A stretch of 64,000 bases of DNA from Prochlorococcus sp. AG-363-M21 (GCA_003278305.1 QCFU01000006.1:1-64000); one strand, 5' to 3'; positions 10,523 through 19,330 are shown, counted from the first letter of the stretch. Notes: a model not told the origin generated them from the letters alone. Translations and numbers: made by a program.

Positions 10523-11428
10523 TTAGCTTCTTTTTAAATCTAATTCTCCTTTCGCGCTTAGGCTAATTAATGTTGCTGCAAGTACACATAATGACCCTAA
10601 GAATATATAAGGGGTTAATGGTTCTGAGAAAAGTATGACACCCCAAATAGTGCTAAAAATCACTTGTGAGTAATTGATAGAACTAGCATGACCTGCTGGC
10701 AAGAAGCTTAGTCCTTTGGTTATATAAATTTGTCCTAATTGTGTAAATAGACCAATACCTAAAAGCCATAACCACTCAATTCCATTAGGAATAACAAAGT
10801 TATTAGTTAAAAAGGGTAGGCTTGTTGGTATTGAAACTAAAGGGAAATAATAGATAATAACTAGCTTGTGCTCACTTTGAGACAATTTTCTAACAAGAAC
10901 ATAAGCAATAGCGGTTAATATTGCTCCAGTCAAAGCAATACAAATAGCAAATAATGGAATTGCCAGAGCCTTGCCATTAAAATTTGCTGGAATTACAACG
11001 AGCCTAATTCCAATCCAACCAAGGATGACAGATAAAAGGATTCTTTTTCTTAACTTCTCGTTTAAGAATAGGAATGCAAAAAGAGCTGTAAATGTTGGAT
11101 AAGTGTATTGAATTATTGTTGCAGTAGATAATGGTAAAAAAGCTAGTGATTGGAAGATACAAAACAAAGCCCCTGTACCAAGCAAACCTCGAATGAATAA
11201 TAATTTTCTATTTTTCCCCCATGGTGATATACCTGCTTTTCTAAGCATAAACCTTGTTATGACAAGACTGACGATTGCTCTTACTACGATTAATTCTGCT
11301 ATTGGAATCCGGCCTTCAAGTTTCTTTACGCAAACGGTCATTAGGCTAAAGGCAAAAGCACTAGCGATTAGGCTTAAAACTCCATGAAGTTCTTTTTCAT
11401 GGTTGTAACTCCTTAAGCTTAAAATCAT
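10523..11428 (-). CDS. EamA/DMT-family transporter
   Basis: Inner-membrane exporter of the drug/metabolite transporter superfamily, 301 residues with about ten membrane helices arranged as two EamA repeats (about 15-140 and 155-290). The repeat boundaries are visible at LGTGALFCIFQSLAFLPLST in the first half and LGIGLFTQLGQIYITKGLSF in the second, both ending in the usual aromatic/Gly pattern. Substrates in this family are diverse (amino acids, sugars, drugs) and cannot be read from the sequence. It is divergent from dnaG, with a 116-base shared promoter region. Confidence 0.85.
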   Translation of the reverse strand: MILSLRSYNHEKELHGVLSLIASAFAFSLMTVCVKKLEGRIPIAELIVVRAIVSLVITRFMLRKAGISPWGKNRKLLFIRGLLGTGALFCIFQSLAFLPLSTATIIQYTYPTFTALFAFLFLNEKLRKRILLSVILGWIGIRLVVIPANFNGKALAIPLFAICIALTGAILTAIAYVLVRKLSQSEHKLVIIYYFPLVSIPTSLPFLTNNFVIPNGIEWLWLLGIGLFTQLGQIYITKGLSFLPAGHASSINYSQVIFSTIWGVILFSEPLTPYIFLGSLCVLAATLISLSAKGELDLKRS

Positions 11429-11544
11429 ATTTTTGACCTACCCTCAGGGGTAAAAATTAATTAGTTTGTTGGATGCTTATACCATTTCATTTTTTCAAAA
11501 CCAACTACTCTATTTCTTTCAGCATGACTTGCGACAATAGTTAA

Positions 11545-13602
11545 ATGGGCAATCCTCGTATTCATCCACGCACAATTGATGCCGTTAAGGAGAGAGCTGA
11601 CATAGTTGATGTGGTTGGAGAGCATGTTGTTTTAAAGAAAAAAGGTAAGGAGTTTGTAGGAATCTGTCCTTTCCATGATGACAGCAGGCCTTCAATGACT
11701 GTTTCTCCTGCTAAACAATTTTATTATTGTTTTTCTTGTGGGGCAGGTGGAAATTCTATTAAGTTCCTAATGGAATTTCAACGTCAGAATTTTGCTGACG
11801 TTGTTCTTGGCCTAGCAAGGAAGTATCAGCTTCCCGTGGAAACAGTTGAAGGCCCTCAGCAGGAAAGGTTAAAAGAACAACTATCTCGTAGAGATCGATT
11901 GTATAAAGTGCTTTCTCTAGCAAAAGGGTGGTTTGCTGATCAATTGAAATCACCCAAAGGCACAGTAGCTTTAAACTATCTTATTCATACAAGAGGTTAT
12001 ACACAAAGCACTATAGAAGAGTTTGAATTAGGATTTGCCCCGGAAGGTTGGGATGAGATTCTTAAATATCTTTCTCATGTAGAGAATATATCTTTGGACC
12101 TGCTTGAGGAGGCAGGACTAATTATTTCTCGAAAAGGCGGTCAAGGTTTTTATGATCGCTTTCGCAATCGAATTATTATTCCAATTAAAGACCTCCAAGG
12201 TAGAGTGATAGGTTTTGGAGGACGTACATTAGATGGTTCTGATCCTAAATATTTAAATTCTCCTGAAACAGATGTTTTTCAGAAAGGGAAGCATCTGTTT
12301 GGCTTAGATAAAGCATCTACAGCAATTCGCAAGAGTGATAGAGCTGTTGTTGTAGAAGGTTATTTTGATGTTATTGCTTTGCATGCGGCTGGAATAATTA
12401 ACTCTGTAGCATCATTAGGTACGGCACTTAGCAATAATCAAATCACACAACTATGTAGATGTAGTGATAGTAAAAGAATAATTCTAAATTTTGACGCTGA
12501 TAAGGCAGGCATTCGTGCAGCTACGAGAGCTATAAGTGAAGTAGAACATCTTGCTATGCAAGGTCAGGTAGAGTTGAGAGTCTTGCAACTACCCTTAGGT
12601 AAAGATCCAGATGAATATCTTAAAACTAACTCAGCTTCTTCTTACAAAGCGCTTTTAGATCAATCCCCTCTTTGGGTTGATTGGCAAATTGACCAAGTTT
12701 TTCAAGATCTTGATATCAGTAAGGCAGATCATTTTCAGCTTGCAGTTAGTGGATTAGTTCAATTACTAGGTAAATTACCTCAATCAGCATTAAGAACTCA
12801 TTATTTACAAAAAGCTTCTGAGCGTTTAAGTGGTGGACAGGCTCGTTTGGCGTTGCAATTAGAGAATGACTTGCGGAATCAAGTAAGAGGTCAGCGTTGG
12901 CATGGTCGATCAGAACGATTAAAGAAACCTGGTGAGGTCACTTTGCGTGAGCGTAGTGAAGCAGATGTTTTGAGGCTTTATCTTCATTGTGCAGATCATA
13001 GAGGCGCTATTCGACAAGAATTAAGAAAAAGAGATTTAGAGGATTTTGTATTGCATCATCACAGACTCCTTTGGGCTGCTATTACTGAGTTGGAGGAGAG
13101 TAATGTAGGTGATTCATTCCTTGAGTCTATTTGTAGAGGAGAGTCTTCAAGTGATGTGTTGTCTCATATGGATTTACCTCGACTACTTCTTGACAAGTTA
13201 GTTATAGATAATGATACTTCTCTTTCTTCTCATTTAAGTTCTTTGTTGGAGCCTGGTGAGGTCCAAATGGCTGCAATGTCAATGCCTATCCTTCAATTGC
13301 GTGGGGCACTTGCAGTTCTGGAAAGGCAAAAGGCTCTAAAACGTTGTACTCATTTAATCGAAGCTTGGAGTGGCCAGAGGTTAGAGACCTTAGAAACCTG
13401 CATCGCAGCACTGATTGAGCAGGAGCAGGAAAACCCTGAGCAATCATTTGCGATGGAGGAACAGATTGAGCGTATGTTTGAAGAATTAAACACAGATGCT
13501 TTGGCTTTTCAAAAGCTGTATTACAGCGAACGGAAACATATTTTATTTTTAGATCAGCAACGCTGTGCAATATCTAATGATAAAGAGACTCTTTCGGCCT
13601 GA
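11545..13602 (+). CDS. dnaG: DNA primase
   Basis: Synthesises RNA primers at the replication fork. The 685 residues contain the CHC2 zinc finger with Cys41, His44, Cys62 and Cys65 (CPFHDD ... YYCFSCGAGGN). The DnaG catalytic core follows, then a TOPRIM domain with VVVEGYFDVIALHAAG (Glu271 in the first acidic motif) and ILNFDADKAGIRAA (the DxD motif near 316-318). The C-terminal 200 residues form the helicase-binding part and a Gln/Glu-rich tail. The ATG start places the usual beginning INPxTIDAVKERADIVDVV-like segment at residues 4-24. It is convergent with the HExxH protein gene, 16 bases away. Confidence 0.97.
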   Translation: MGNPRIHPRTIDAVKERADIVDVVGEHVVLKKKGKEFVGICPFHDDSRPSMTVSPAKQFYYCFSCGAGGNSIKFLMEFQRQNFADVVLGLARKYQLPVETVEGPQQERLKEQLSRRDRLYKVLSLAKGWFADQLKSPKGTVALNYLIHTRGYTQSTIEEFELGFAPEGWDEILKYLSHVENISLDLLEEAGLIISRKGGQGFYDRFRNRIIIPIKDLQGRVIGFGGRTLDGSDPKYLNSPETDVFQKGKHLFGLDKASTAIRKSDRAVVVEGYFDVIALHAAGIINSVASLGTALSNNQITQLCRCSDSKRIILNFDADKAGIRAATRAISEVEHLAMQGQVELRVLQLPLGKDPDEYLKTNSASSYKALLDQSPLWVDWQIDQVFQDLDISKADHFQLAVSGLVQLLGKLPQSALRTHYLQKASERLSGGQARLALQLENDLRNQVRGQRWHGRSERLKKPGEVTLRERSEADVLRLYLHCADHRGAIRQELRKRDLEDFVLHHHRLLWAAITELEESNVGDSFLESICRGESSSDVLSHMDLPRLLLDKLVIDNDTSLSSHLSSLLEPGEVQMAAMSMPILQLRGALAVLERQKALKRCTHLIEAWSGQRLETLETCIAALIEQEQENPEQSFAMEEQIERMFEELNTDALAFQKLYYSERKHILFLDQQRCAISNDKETLSA

Positions 13603-13618
13603 TAACTGCCTTTTGAGA

Positions 13619-14080
13619 TTAGAAGCAATATTTTTTTAACTCAGAGATTATTTTTTTGGGTTGATCTTCTATTAAATATGCTTCGTACTCTTTCTCCTTT
13701 TGACCTGTAAGTCGATACGAGCCTTGAAAGGCTTCAAGTTTTTGTTCGCTAAGCTTTAATGATTTATTTTTTTGTAAACCAAGTAAATTACCATTGTTGC
13801 ATTGCTGCGCTATATGAACGGCTTCATGTCTCAGAGCTCGCCTTATCATTAAACCAGTTTTGAAATTATCTTCTGGGTTGGTTCTAAAGGGGTGATAACC
13901 TCCATATTCTTTAGCATTTTTAGTACATATAACTACTTTTTTTTGCTCATTCTTTAGAAAACCGAAGAATTTTTTCCCAATAAGGCACAATGGAGTGTTT
14001 TCTTCTACGGTGTAATTAGCTTTATTGATTAGGTTGAGAATCTCTTTCTCGTTTGAGTTTAGAAATAAAAGGAATTCCAT
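13619..14080 (-). CDS. Small HExxH metallopeptidase-like protein, unknown function
   Basis: I recognise no named family. The 153-residue soluble protein carries a zinc-metallopeptidase motif, RRALRHEAVHIAQQCNNG, with His85, Glu86 and His89. An acidic segment EKEYEAYLIED (129-139) could provide the third ligand (Glu131 or Glu133), as in minimal gluzincins. The region before the motif (VVICTKNAKEYGGYHPFRT) looks like a short beta sheet leading into the active helix. There is no signal peptide, so it would act in the cytoplasm. It lies between dnaG (convergent) and umuC (139 bases, same strand). Peptidase activity is inferred only from the motif. Confidence 0.7.
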   Translation of the reverse strand: MEFLLFLNSNEKEILNLINKANYTVEENTPLCLIGKKFFGFLKNEQKKVVICTKNAKEYGGYHPFRTNPEDNFKTGLMIRRALRHEAVHIAQQCNNGNLLGLQKNKSLKLSEQKLEAFQGSYRLTGQKEKEYEAYLIEDQPKKIISELKKYCF

Positions 14081-14219
14081 TTGATTTGAAGCTTTGTTTA
14101 TGATTTGATCATTGACTTGCCTTTCTTATTTCGTAAGGTGATCCGTTTTTAGATTTTTCAGGCTGTTAAGAGCATCTGATTTTTTGGGAAGCATTCATAA
14201 TAATCTGAATCTTTAAAGA

Positions 14220-15488
14220 TCATGATATTACTATAGGAATGTCTGTTAATCGTGTTGTTGCGCTAGGACTCAAGTATTTTCGTCGCATTGACCATGTTGG
14301 ACTTGTCCCATATGCAGTCCACCTGACAGTATTACTTCCATACCGCTGATTTAAATTATCAATTGTTTGCATTAAAACTTTTCTTTGTATTGTTGATTGA
14401 GAATTATATGTTTCAAATAGATGCAATTGGAGGTACTTATCTTCTTGAAGGTCTTGCATTATTACACCTGCTTTTATAAGTGGAAGGTTTTGTTTGAAAA
14501 TCTCTGGTGTTAGCGCAAGAGACGCATTTAATAGGATCGAAGTATCATTGCTATGTGGCTTGAGTCGTTTGCTTGCAGATTTACTATAGAAGGTAGCTTT
14601 ATGTAAGCTAGTACGTGTAAAGATGGTAATAATGCCAGCAACTTGATTTTGTTTACGTAGCTTTTCACTTGCACGTACAGCGTAGCTTGATATGGCTTGC
14701 CGTAGCTCATCCATAGTAGTGATTGGCTTGTTAAAGCTTCTGCTAACACATGTTTCTTTTTTCGCTTTGTTGTACTTTGCGAAAGGGATGCATCTCACGC
14801 CTTTTAATTCATTTTGTAGTCGGATACCTGTAATACCAAGCTTTGCTTTTAGTTCATGACTAGGAGCATCACGTAGTTGGAGCGCATTGTTTATGCCTCT
14901 TAGGCGGCACCATTGAGCCATTTTGTGACCAATACCCCAGACATTTTCTACTGCTATTGATTCAAGCCAATCTTCTTGGTGTTTACTTATTTCTAAATCA
15001 AATATCCCTGCAGTATCGGCAACTTTTTTTGCTAGATAATTGGCAAGCTTGGCCTGAGTTTTTGTTGCCCCTATTCCTATAGCAATTGGGAGGCTAAGGT
15101 TTTGGTAAATGTGTGTACGTAGTTCCTTTGCCCATGGGTGCAGATTGCAATTCATAGGACGCTTTATATTGACAAATGCTTCGTCAATTGAATATATCTC
15201 TAGCTCTTCACAATAGTTTTTTATGAGATTCATAAACCGCTCACTCATGTCACCATAAAGTGCGTAGTTTGAGCTGCGTATTTTTACCCCATATTGTTTT
15301 AGCTTTGTCCGAACTTTAAAGAAAGGTGCTCCCATTGGAATACCAAAAGCCTTGGCTTCCGCATTTCGAGAAATGATACACCCATCGTTATTAGATAAGA
15401 CTACAAGGGGCTGATCGACGAGTGAAGGGTCAATAGATTGCTCGCATGCGGCATAAAAATTATTGCCATCAATCAGTGCTATTGTCAT
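14220..15488 (-). CDS. umuC: DNA polymerase V catalytic subunit UmuC
   Basis: Y-family translesion polymerase, 422 residues as expected for UmuC. The palm begins with IALIDGNNFYAACEQ (Asp7), and the second metal-binding pair is in IYSIDEAFVNI (Asp102, Glu103). HhH thumb motifs occur around VWGIGHKMAQW (184-194), and the little-finger domain is followed by a C-terminal DUF4113-type end (SPSATTRLTDIPIV). All catalytic residues are present. It starts three bases after the umuD stop, a tight operon controlled by the LexA box at 15961-15974. Expression is therefore expected only after DNA damage. Confidence 0.95.
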   Translation of the reverse strand: MTIALIDGNNFYAACEQSIDPSLVDQPLVVLSNNDGCIISRNAEAKAFGIPMGAPFFKVRTKLKQYGVKIRSSNYALYGDMSERFMNLIKNYCEELEIYSIDEAFVNIKRPMNCNLHPWAKELRTHIYQNLSLPIAIGIGATKTQAKLANYLAKKVADTAGIFDLEISKHQEDWLESIAVENVWGIGHKMAQWCRLRGINNALQLRDAPSHELKAKLGITGIRLQNELKGVRCIPFAKYNKAKKETCVSRSFNKPITTMDELRQAISSYAVRASEKLRKQNQVAGIITIFTRTSLHKATFYSKSASKRLKPHSNDTSILLNASLALTPEIFKQNLPLIKAGVIMQDLQEDKYLQLHLFETYNSQSTIQRKVLMQTIDNLNQRYGSNTVRWTAYGTSPTWSMRRKYLSPSATTRLTDIPIVIS

Positions 15489-15491
15489 TGC

Positions 15492-15944
15492 TCATAATGA
15501 TTTTATTGTATTGTTAAGGCTATGAATAGAATATATGGCTACACCCCAAATATAGGCATCTGCATAATTGTTTAAATTTATTGGTGGATATCTAGGATTC
15601 TCTGCTTTTAAATAAGCCATTCCTTGGTAGTAAGTTAGCTTTTTTAAAGTAAAGGCTCCATCTAGAATTGCTACGACTATGCAACCGGGTTGTGCATTCA
15701 GACTGCGATCTACAATTAATAAATCACCATCTTGAATTCCTGCTTTCACCATTGAATCACCCTTTACTCTTAAGAAGAATGTACTTGACGGATGCGGAAT
15801 AAGGTGTTCGTTGAGATCAATTCCTGTGTCAATATAGTCATCAGCCGGCGATGGGAATCCTGCAGGTATTGATTCACTTGCTAATGGCAGGATGATTTTA
15901 GAAGGGTTGCTGGCGAAAGGACATGGAAGATTCAAGTTATACAT
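15492..15944 (-). CDS. umuD: UmuD-like S24 family peptidase, polymerase V accessory subunit
   Basis: The S24 (LexA-like) self-cleaving protein that activates UmuC after RecA-stimulated autocleavage. The 150 residues show a probable Ala28-Gly29 cleavage site (ESIPAGFPSPADDY), catalytic Ser64 in RVKGDSMVKAGI and catalytic Lys101 in DGAFTLKKLTYY; the Ser-Lys spacing of 37 equals that of E. coli UmuD. There is no N-terminal DNA-binding domain, which excludes LexA itself. It is the first gene of umuDC, and its start lies 17 bases from a LexA-type operator. Confidence 0.95.
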   Translation of the reverse strand: MYNLNLPCPFASNPSKIILPLASESIPAGFPSPADDYIDTGIDLNEHLIPHPSSTFFLRVKGDSMVKAGIQDGDLLIVDRSLNAQPGCIVVAILDGAFTLKKLTYYQGMAYLKAENPRYPPINLNNYADAYIWGVAIYSIHSLNNTIKSL

Positions 15945-15960
15945 ATCAACTTAATTGAGC

Positions 15961-15974
15961 AGTACTAATGTACC
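15961..15974 (-). promoter_or_regulatory. LexA (SOS) box upstream of umuDC
   Basis: The sequence AGTACTAATGTACC fits the cyanobacterial LexA consensus RGTACNNNDGTWCB at every defined position. It lies 17 bases upstream of the umuD start codon, where a repressor would block transcription or its start. The match and the gene context support each other. Confidence 0.85.
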
Positions 15975-16028
15975 ACTATAGGCGGGTGGTGCTCGTCTGT
16001 ATGGTTCTCTTGTAATTATTTAAGCTTA

Positions 16029-16466
16029 TTAGTTTCGGTGATAAGGGCTTCCTTGAAGAATAGAGTTTGCTCGATAGAGTTGTTCTACAAGTAAAAGGCG
16101 AGCAATTTCATGGGGGAAAGTTAAGGGCGAAAGGCTCATGGAAGTATATGCTATGCGCTTTATTTCAGGGCTTAAGCCATCTGCTCCACCAATCACAAAG
16201 GCAATGCGATGTGAATTTAGATTTTGGAGTTGTTTGGCGAGGGATATAGATGTCAATTGTAGGCCTTCTTCGCAAAGGGTTATAAGTAGCTCTTTGCTTT
16301 GAATGTTTTTTTTGATTAATTCAGACTCTTGAGAAGCATTGCTATCACGCAATTCTGTAATGGTAATACCAGGAATTCTTTTCAGATAAAGCTTGATACC
16401 TTCCTCTATCCATGGTTTTCTAATTTTACCAATTGCTATTATCCTCAAGCGAGATGCATTCAGCAT
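16029..16466 (-). CDS. rlmH: 23S rRNA (pseudouridine1915-N3)-methyltransferase RlmH
   Basis: SPOUT methyltransferase that methylates pseudouridine 1915 in helix 69 of 23S rRNA. At 145 residues it is slightly shorter than the 155-residue E. coli enzyme. The SAM-binding knot is visible as IAFVIGGADGLSPEI (88-102), followed by LTFPHEIARLLLVEQLYRA (114-132) and the conserved end ILQGSPYHRN. It follows a hypothetical gene by only 5 bases on the minus strand. The start MLNASRLRIIAIGKIRKPW has a few extra residues before the usual beginning MKIxIIxIGKxK; a later start is not available as ATG. Confidence 0.93.
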   Translation of the reverse strand: MLNASRLRIIAIGKIRKPWIEEGIKLYLKRIPGITITELRDSNASQESELIKKNIQSKELLITLCEEGLQLTSISLAKQLQNLNSHRIAFVIGGADGLSPEIKRIAYTSMSLSPLTFPHEIARLLLVEQLYRANSILQGSPYHRN

Positions 16467-16471
16467 AGAGA

Positions 16472-16861
16472 TTAGTTATTGTTTTCCCCATCTTCTTCTT
16501 CAAGGAGAAGCATTTTGAAGGTAGTGTAAAGCTCAGATGAGGGGGACATTGAGTTTGGCGTAGGACAAGAAGTATTTAGATCTGGTTCATTGTTTTGCTC
16601 TAAGAAAGGAGGCTTATTGTTTTGTTGATTTTCTTCAAGCTCCTTAAGCCGTTTAATTAAATGTGTAGGAACTCCCCCATCGGGACTCGCTTGCATGAGC
16701 TCTTTAAACAATTGCTGAGGGTTCTCTTCAGTTTCTATTGGATGGAGGTTTTGTTTTCGAGAGTTGGTTTGTTGGTTTTGAATATTAGATACATTTGAGG
16801 GGGCTACAAGCCTTTGGTTCAGTTCTTGCAATCTTTTAACGTTCTCAGCATCGAGGGCCAT
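16472..16861 (-). CDS. Conserved picocyanobacterial protein, unknown function
   Basis: I do not recognise this 129-residue protein. It is hydrophilic, with an N-terminal helix (MALDAENVKRLQELNQRLVAPS, first 22 positions) and a Gln/Asn/Pro-rich middle that is probably disordered. A conserved-looking core, PQQLFKELMQASPDGGVPTH followed by LIKRLKELEENQ, lies at about 48-79, and an acidic tail ends in LLLEEEDGENNN. No membrane segment, signal peptide or catalytic motif is present. It precedes rlmH by 5 bases, so the two are probably co-transcribed; a ribosome-related role would be a guess. Confidence 0.75.
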   Translation of the reverse strand: MALDAENVKRLQELNQRLVAPSNVSNIQNQQTNSRKQNLHPIETEENPQQLFKELMQASPDGGVPTHLIKRLKELEENQQNNKPPFLEQNNEPDLNTSCPTPNSMSPSSELYTTFKMLLLEEEDGENNN

Positions 16862-16981
16862 GGCTAAATAGTGATTTCTTTAGGTTATCGGATTAGACTA
16901 ATTAACGAAAAGGATAATTTTTTAATGATTGAATTTATTAATAGATTAACTTTTGATTGTTCTTTGAACATTAGTTAAAGG

Positions 16982-17797
16982 ATGGTTGTATTAAGGCAAA
17001 AGACTAGAAAACGTTTTGGGCAGCATTGGTTAACAGATAGAAGTGTTTTAAACAAAATTATTGAGGCAGCAGATTTAAGGGTAAATGATCGCATTTTGGA
17101 AATAGGTCCTGGTTGTGGTGCTTTGACTGAATATCTGGTTGAATCGAAAGCTAATCTTATTCATGCAATAGAGTTAGATAGAGATTTGGTTGATGGATTA
17201 AGAAAACGTTTTTTTGATCAAAAAAATTTTTCATTGCAAGAAGGGGATTTTCTTTCTGTTGAGGTCAAGCCTTCTGATGGCATGCCTTTAAACAAAGTTG
17301 TTGCAAATATTCCATATAACATTACAAGTCCACTGTTAGAGAAATTGCTAGGCAATCTTGGCAAGAGGCCTGAGAAATCTTATGAAAGGTTGGTACTTCT
17401 TATGCAAAAAGAGGTTGCAGATAGGATCATTGCATTGCCGGGACAAAAGAATTTTAGCGCTATGAGCGTGAGGCTCCAACTGATTGCAAGCGCAAAAGGC
17501 ATATGTGACGTTCCTCCTAAATGCTTTAAACCATCGCCAAAAGTCAATTCAAAAGTAGTTGTTATAGAACCATTGCCATTTAAGGATAGACATGATTCCC
17601 TGATCGAGAAAAGAGTTAACTTCTTGTTGAAAATGGCTTTCTCAGCTCGGCGCAAGAAATTAAGGAATACATTAAGAGGAGTTAAGCCTTTGTCTGATTT
17701 GGAGAGGTTAACTGAGAGATTAGGCATTAATCTTGATCAAAGGCCTCAAGAATTGTCTCCAATCATGTGGGTACAGCTAGCTAAGTTGTTGAAATGA
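16982..17797 (+). CDS. ksgA: 16S rRNA dimethyladenosine transferase
   Basis: KsgA/RsmA dimethylates A1518 and A1519 of 16S rRNA late in 30S assembly. The 271 residues carry the Rossmann SAM motif ILEIGPGCGALTEYL (37-51), acidic motif II (HAIELDRDLVDGL) and catalytic motif IV NIPYNITSPLLEKLL (109-123); the start KTRKRFGQHWLTDR is typical. The C-terminal helical domain is complete. It is directly followed by ispE, the same order as in other picocyanobacteria as far as I recall, and probably shares its transcript. Confidence 0.96.
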   Translation: MVVLRQKTRKRFGQHWLTDRSVLNKIIEAADLRVNDRILEIGPGCGALTEYLVESKANLIHAIELDRDLVDGLRKRFFDQKNFSLQEGDFLSVEVKPSDGMPLNKVVANIPYNITSPLLEKLLGNLGKRPEKSYERLVLLMQKEVADRIIALPGQKNFSAMSVRLQLIASAKGICDVPPKCFKPSPKVNSKVVVIEPLPFKDRHDSLIEKRVNFLLKMAFSARRKKLRNTLRGVKPLSDLERLTERLGINLDQRPQELSPIMWVQLAKLLK

Positions 17798-17807
17798 TTG
17801 CTTGCTT

Positions 17808-18764
17808 ATGAATCAACTAATAAATTGTTCAGGGGATACCTTAAGGATTAAAGCCCCCGCAAAGATTAACTTACATTTGGAAATCCTCGGAATGCGTTCG
17901 GATGGTTTCCATGAATTGGCAATGGTTATGCAAAGTATTGATCTTTCGGATTTTATTGAAATAAAGGGAATCAGTACTTCAGAGCTAATTATTAGCTCTA
18001 ATCATTCAGGCTTAAGTCTTGGCGATGATAATTTAATCATGAAAGCTGCAAAACTAATTCGTACTAGTTCAGGACGAACTGACTTAGGTGCGTCTATACA
18101 TTTAATTAAAAATATTCCTATTGGGGCTGGGCTGGCTGGTGGTTCTACAGATGCAGCTGCAACATTGGTAGGTCTTAACAAATTGTGGAAACTTAATTAT
18201 TCATTGCAAGACTTAGAAAGTATGTCTGCGCAACTTGGCTCTGATGTGCCATTTTGTATTTCAGGAGGCACTCAGTTGTGTTTTGGTAGGGGCGAGAATC
18301 TTGAGAAAGTTGATGGCGCCAGCGCCAGAGATGTTATGGCAATTGTTTTAGTTAAAGATCCATTGGTAGAGGTTTCGACTCCATGGGCTTATGCAACATA
18401 TAAGAAAGTCAATTCAAGTAAGTATATTAATGATGAAGGTGACTTTCATGTCAGAAGACAATTGCTTAGAAACTCTAATTGGCTAAATCCACTAAATGTA
18501 TTGAGCCCTCCACCATTGAGGAATGATTTGCAAGAAGTGGTTGCTCCTATTACTCCTGCAGTGAAAAATTCATTAAAATTTCTTTCTTCTTTGAGTGGTG
18601 CAGTTTCTCTTGCTATGAGTGGATCTGGGCCTAGTTGCTTTGCTATTTTCCCAAGTTTGGATGCTGCAACATCGGCTTTAGAGAATAAAAAAGCTGAATT
18701 AAAAAAATATGGGTTAGATGGGTGGTGCTGCACTTTTAATATGAAAGGCGCTGATTGTGTTTAA
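17808..18764 (+). CDS. ispE: 4-diphosphocytidyl-2-C-methyl-D-erythritol kinase
   Basis: GHMP kinase of the non-mevalonate isoprenoid pathway, feeding carotenoid, phytol and quinone synthesis. The N-terminal motif RIKAPAKINLHLEILGMR and the ATP-binding loop IPIGAGLAGGSTDAAATL are intact, and the C-terminal motif LAMSGSGPSCFAIFPS is present. I use ATG 17808 (318 residues); a TTG at 17802 would add two residues. It lies 10 bases after ksgA. Length is normal for the family. Confidence 0.96.
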   Translation: MNQLINCSGDTLRIKAPAKINLHLEILGMRSDGFHELAMVMQSIDLSDFIEIKGISTSELIISSNHSGLSLGDDNLIMKAAKLIRTSSGRTDLGASIHLIKNIPIGAGLAGGSTDAAATLVGLNKLWKLNYSLQDLESMSAQLGSDVPFCISGGTQLCFGRGENLEKVDGASARDVMAIVLVKDPLVEVSTPWAYATYKKVNSSKYINDEGDFHVRRQLLRNSNWLNPLNVLSPPPLRNDLQEVVAPITPAVKNSLKFLSSLSGAVSLAMSGSGPSCFAIFPSLDAATSALENKKAELKKYGLDGWCCTFNMKGADCV

Positions 18765-18792
18765 TTAAAAGGTTATTCTTGGCAGCTAGACT

Positions 18793-19122
18793 ATGAAAAT
18801 TGATAGTGATATCAATATGGATGACAAGGAGAAAAAAGATTCCTCTAGCAAGAAAGGCCCTTTAAGCTTTCTTTCTGGAGCTTTGACAAGTCTTTTGCTT
18901 GGATGGCTTTCTTTGCTTTTAAGTGAAAAGGTTGTGATTTATTTCAGTACACATGCAAAGCAATATTCTTCTGAATTTGCCCAAAGTATAGCCTCAGGCT
19001 TTAAAACTTTGATAATAGGGATTTCTTTCTTGGCGACTTTTACCTTTCTTTTTATAGGAATTGGATTGACAGTTGTATTTCTAAGGAGCTTACTTCCTGC
19101 AAAGAAACTGGAAGTTGATTAG
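18793..19122 (+). CDS. DUF3082 membrane protein
   Basis: Cyanobacterial protein of 109 residues with a charged, Asp/Lys/Ser-rich N-terminus (1-23) and two membrane helices (about 27-47 and 72-97), ending in a Lys-rich tail (LPAKKLEVD). It matches the DUF3082 pattern (GPLSFLSGALTSLLLGWLSL). Function is unknown; the thylakoid or plasma membrane is likely. It follows ispE by 28 bases, in the same direction as the small peptide and pdhB downstream. Confidence 0.75.
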   Translation: MKIDSDINMDDKEKKDSSSKKGPLSFLSGALTSLLLGWLSLLLSEKVVIYFSTHAKQYSSEFAQSIASGFKTLIIGISFLATFTFLFIGIGLTVVFLRSLLPAKKLEVD

Positions 19123-19167
19123 TCTTTAATGTAATGAATTTTTTGACTAGCTAAAAGAGGTTGAATC

Positions 19168-19263
19168 ATGACTCTTCATGATCTTGGATTACTAGTGCTT
19201 TTATTAAGTCCTGGCATGTTACTCTCAGTTTTGATTCTTTCTACTTTTGCTGAAGGCGGTTAA
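19168..19263 (+). CDS. 31-residue single-helix membrane peptide
   Basis: A short frame, ATG 19168 to TAA 19263, preceded by a good ribosome site (AAAGAGG ending 7 bases before the ATG). The peptide begins MTLHDLGLLVLLLSPGML and ends in ILSTFAEGG, so about 20 central residues form one membrane helix with a Ser-Pro-Gly break in it. Size and layout resemble the low-molecular-weight subunits of photosystems or cytochrome b6f, but it does not match PsbI, PsbM, PsbT, PsaM, PetN or PetM as I know them. It fills most of the 208-base gap between the DUF3082 gene and pdhB. Confidence 0.65.
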   Translation: MTLHDLGLLVLLLSPGMLLSVLILSTFAEGG

Positions 19264-19330
19264 TTGAGCGCTAAATGTAATAGCTTGATTTAAATAAGAG
19301 ATTTGCTCTTTACTTCTCAATTTAAAAATC

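Noticed and set aside
15961-15990. Hairpin ACCAC...GTGGT next to the LexA box
   Set aside because: Only a five-base stem; too weak to call a terminator for the genes around it.
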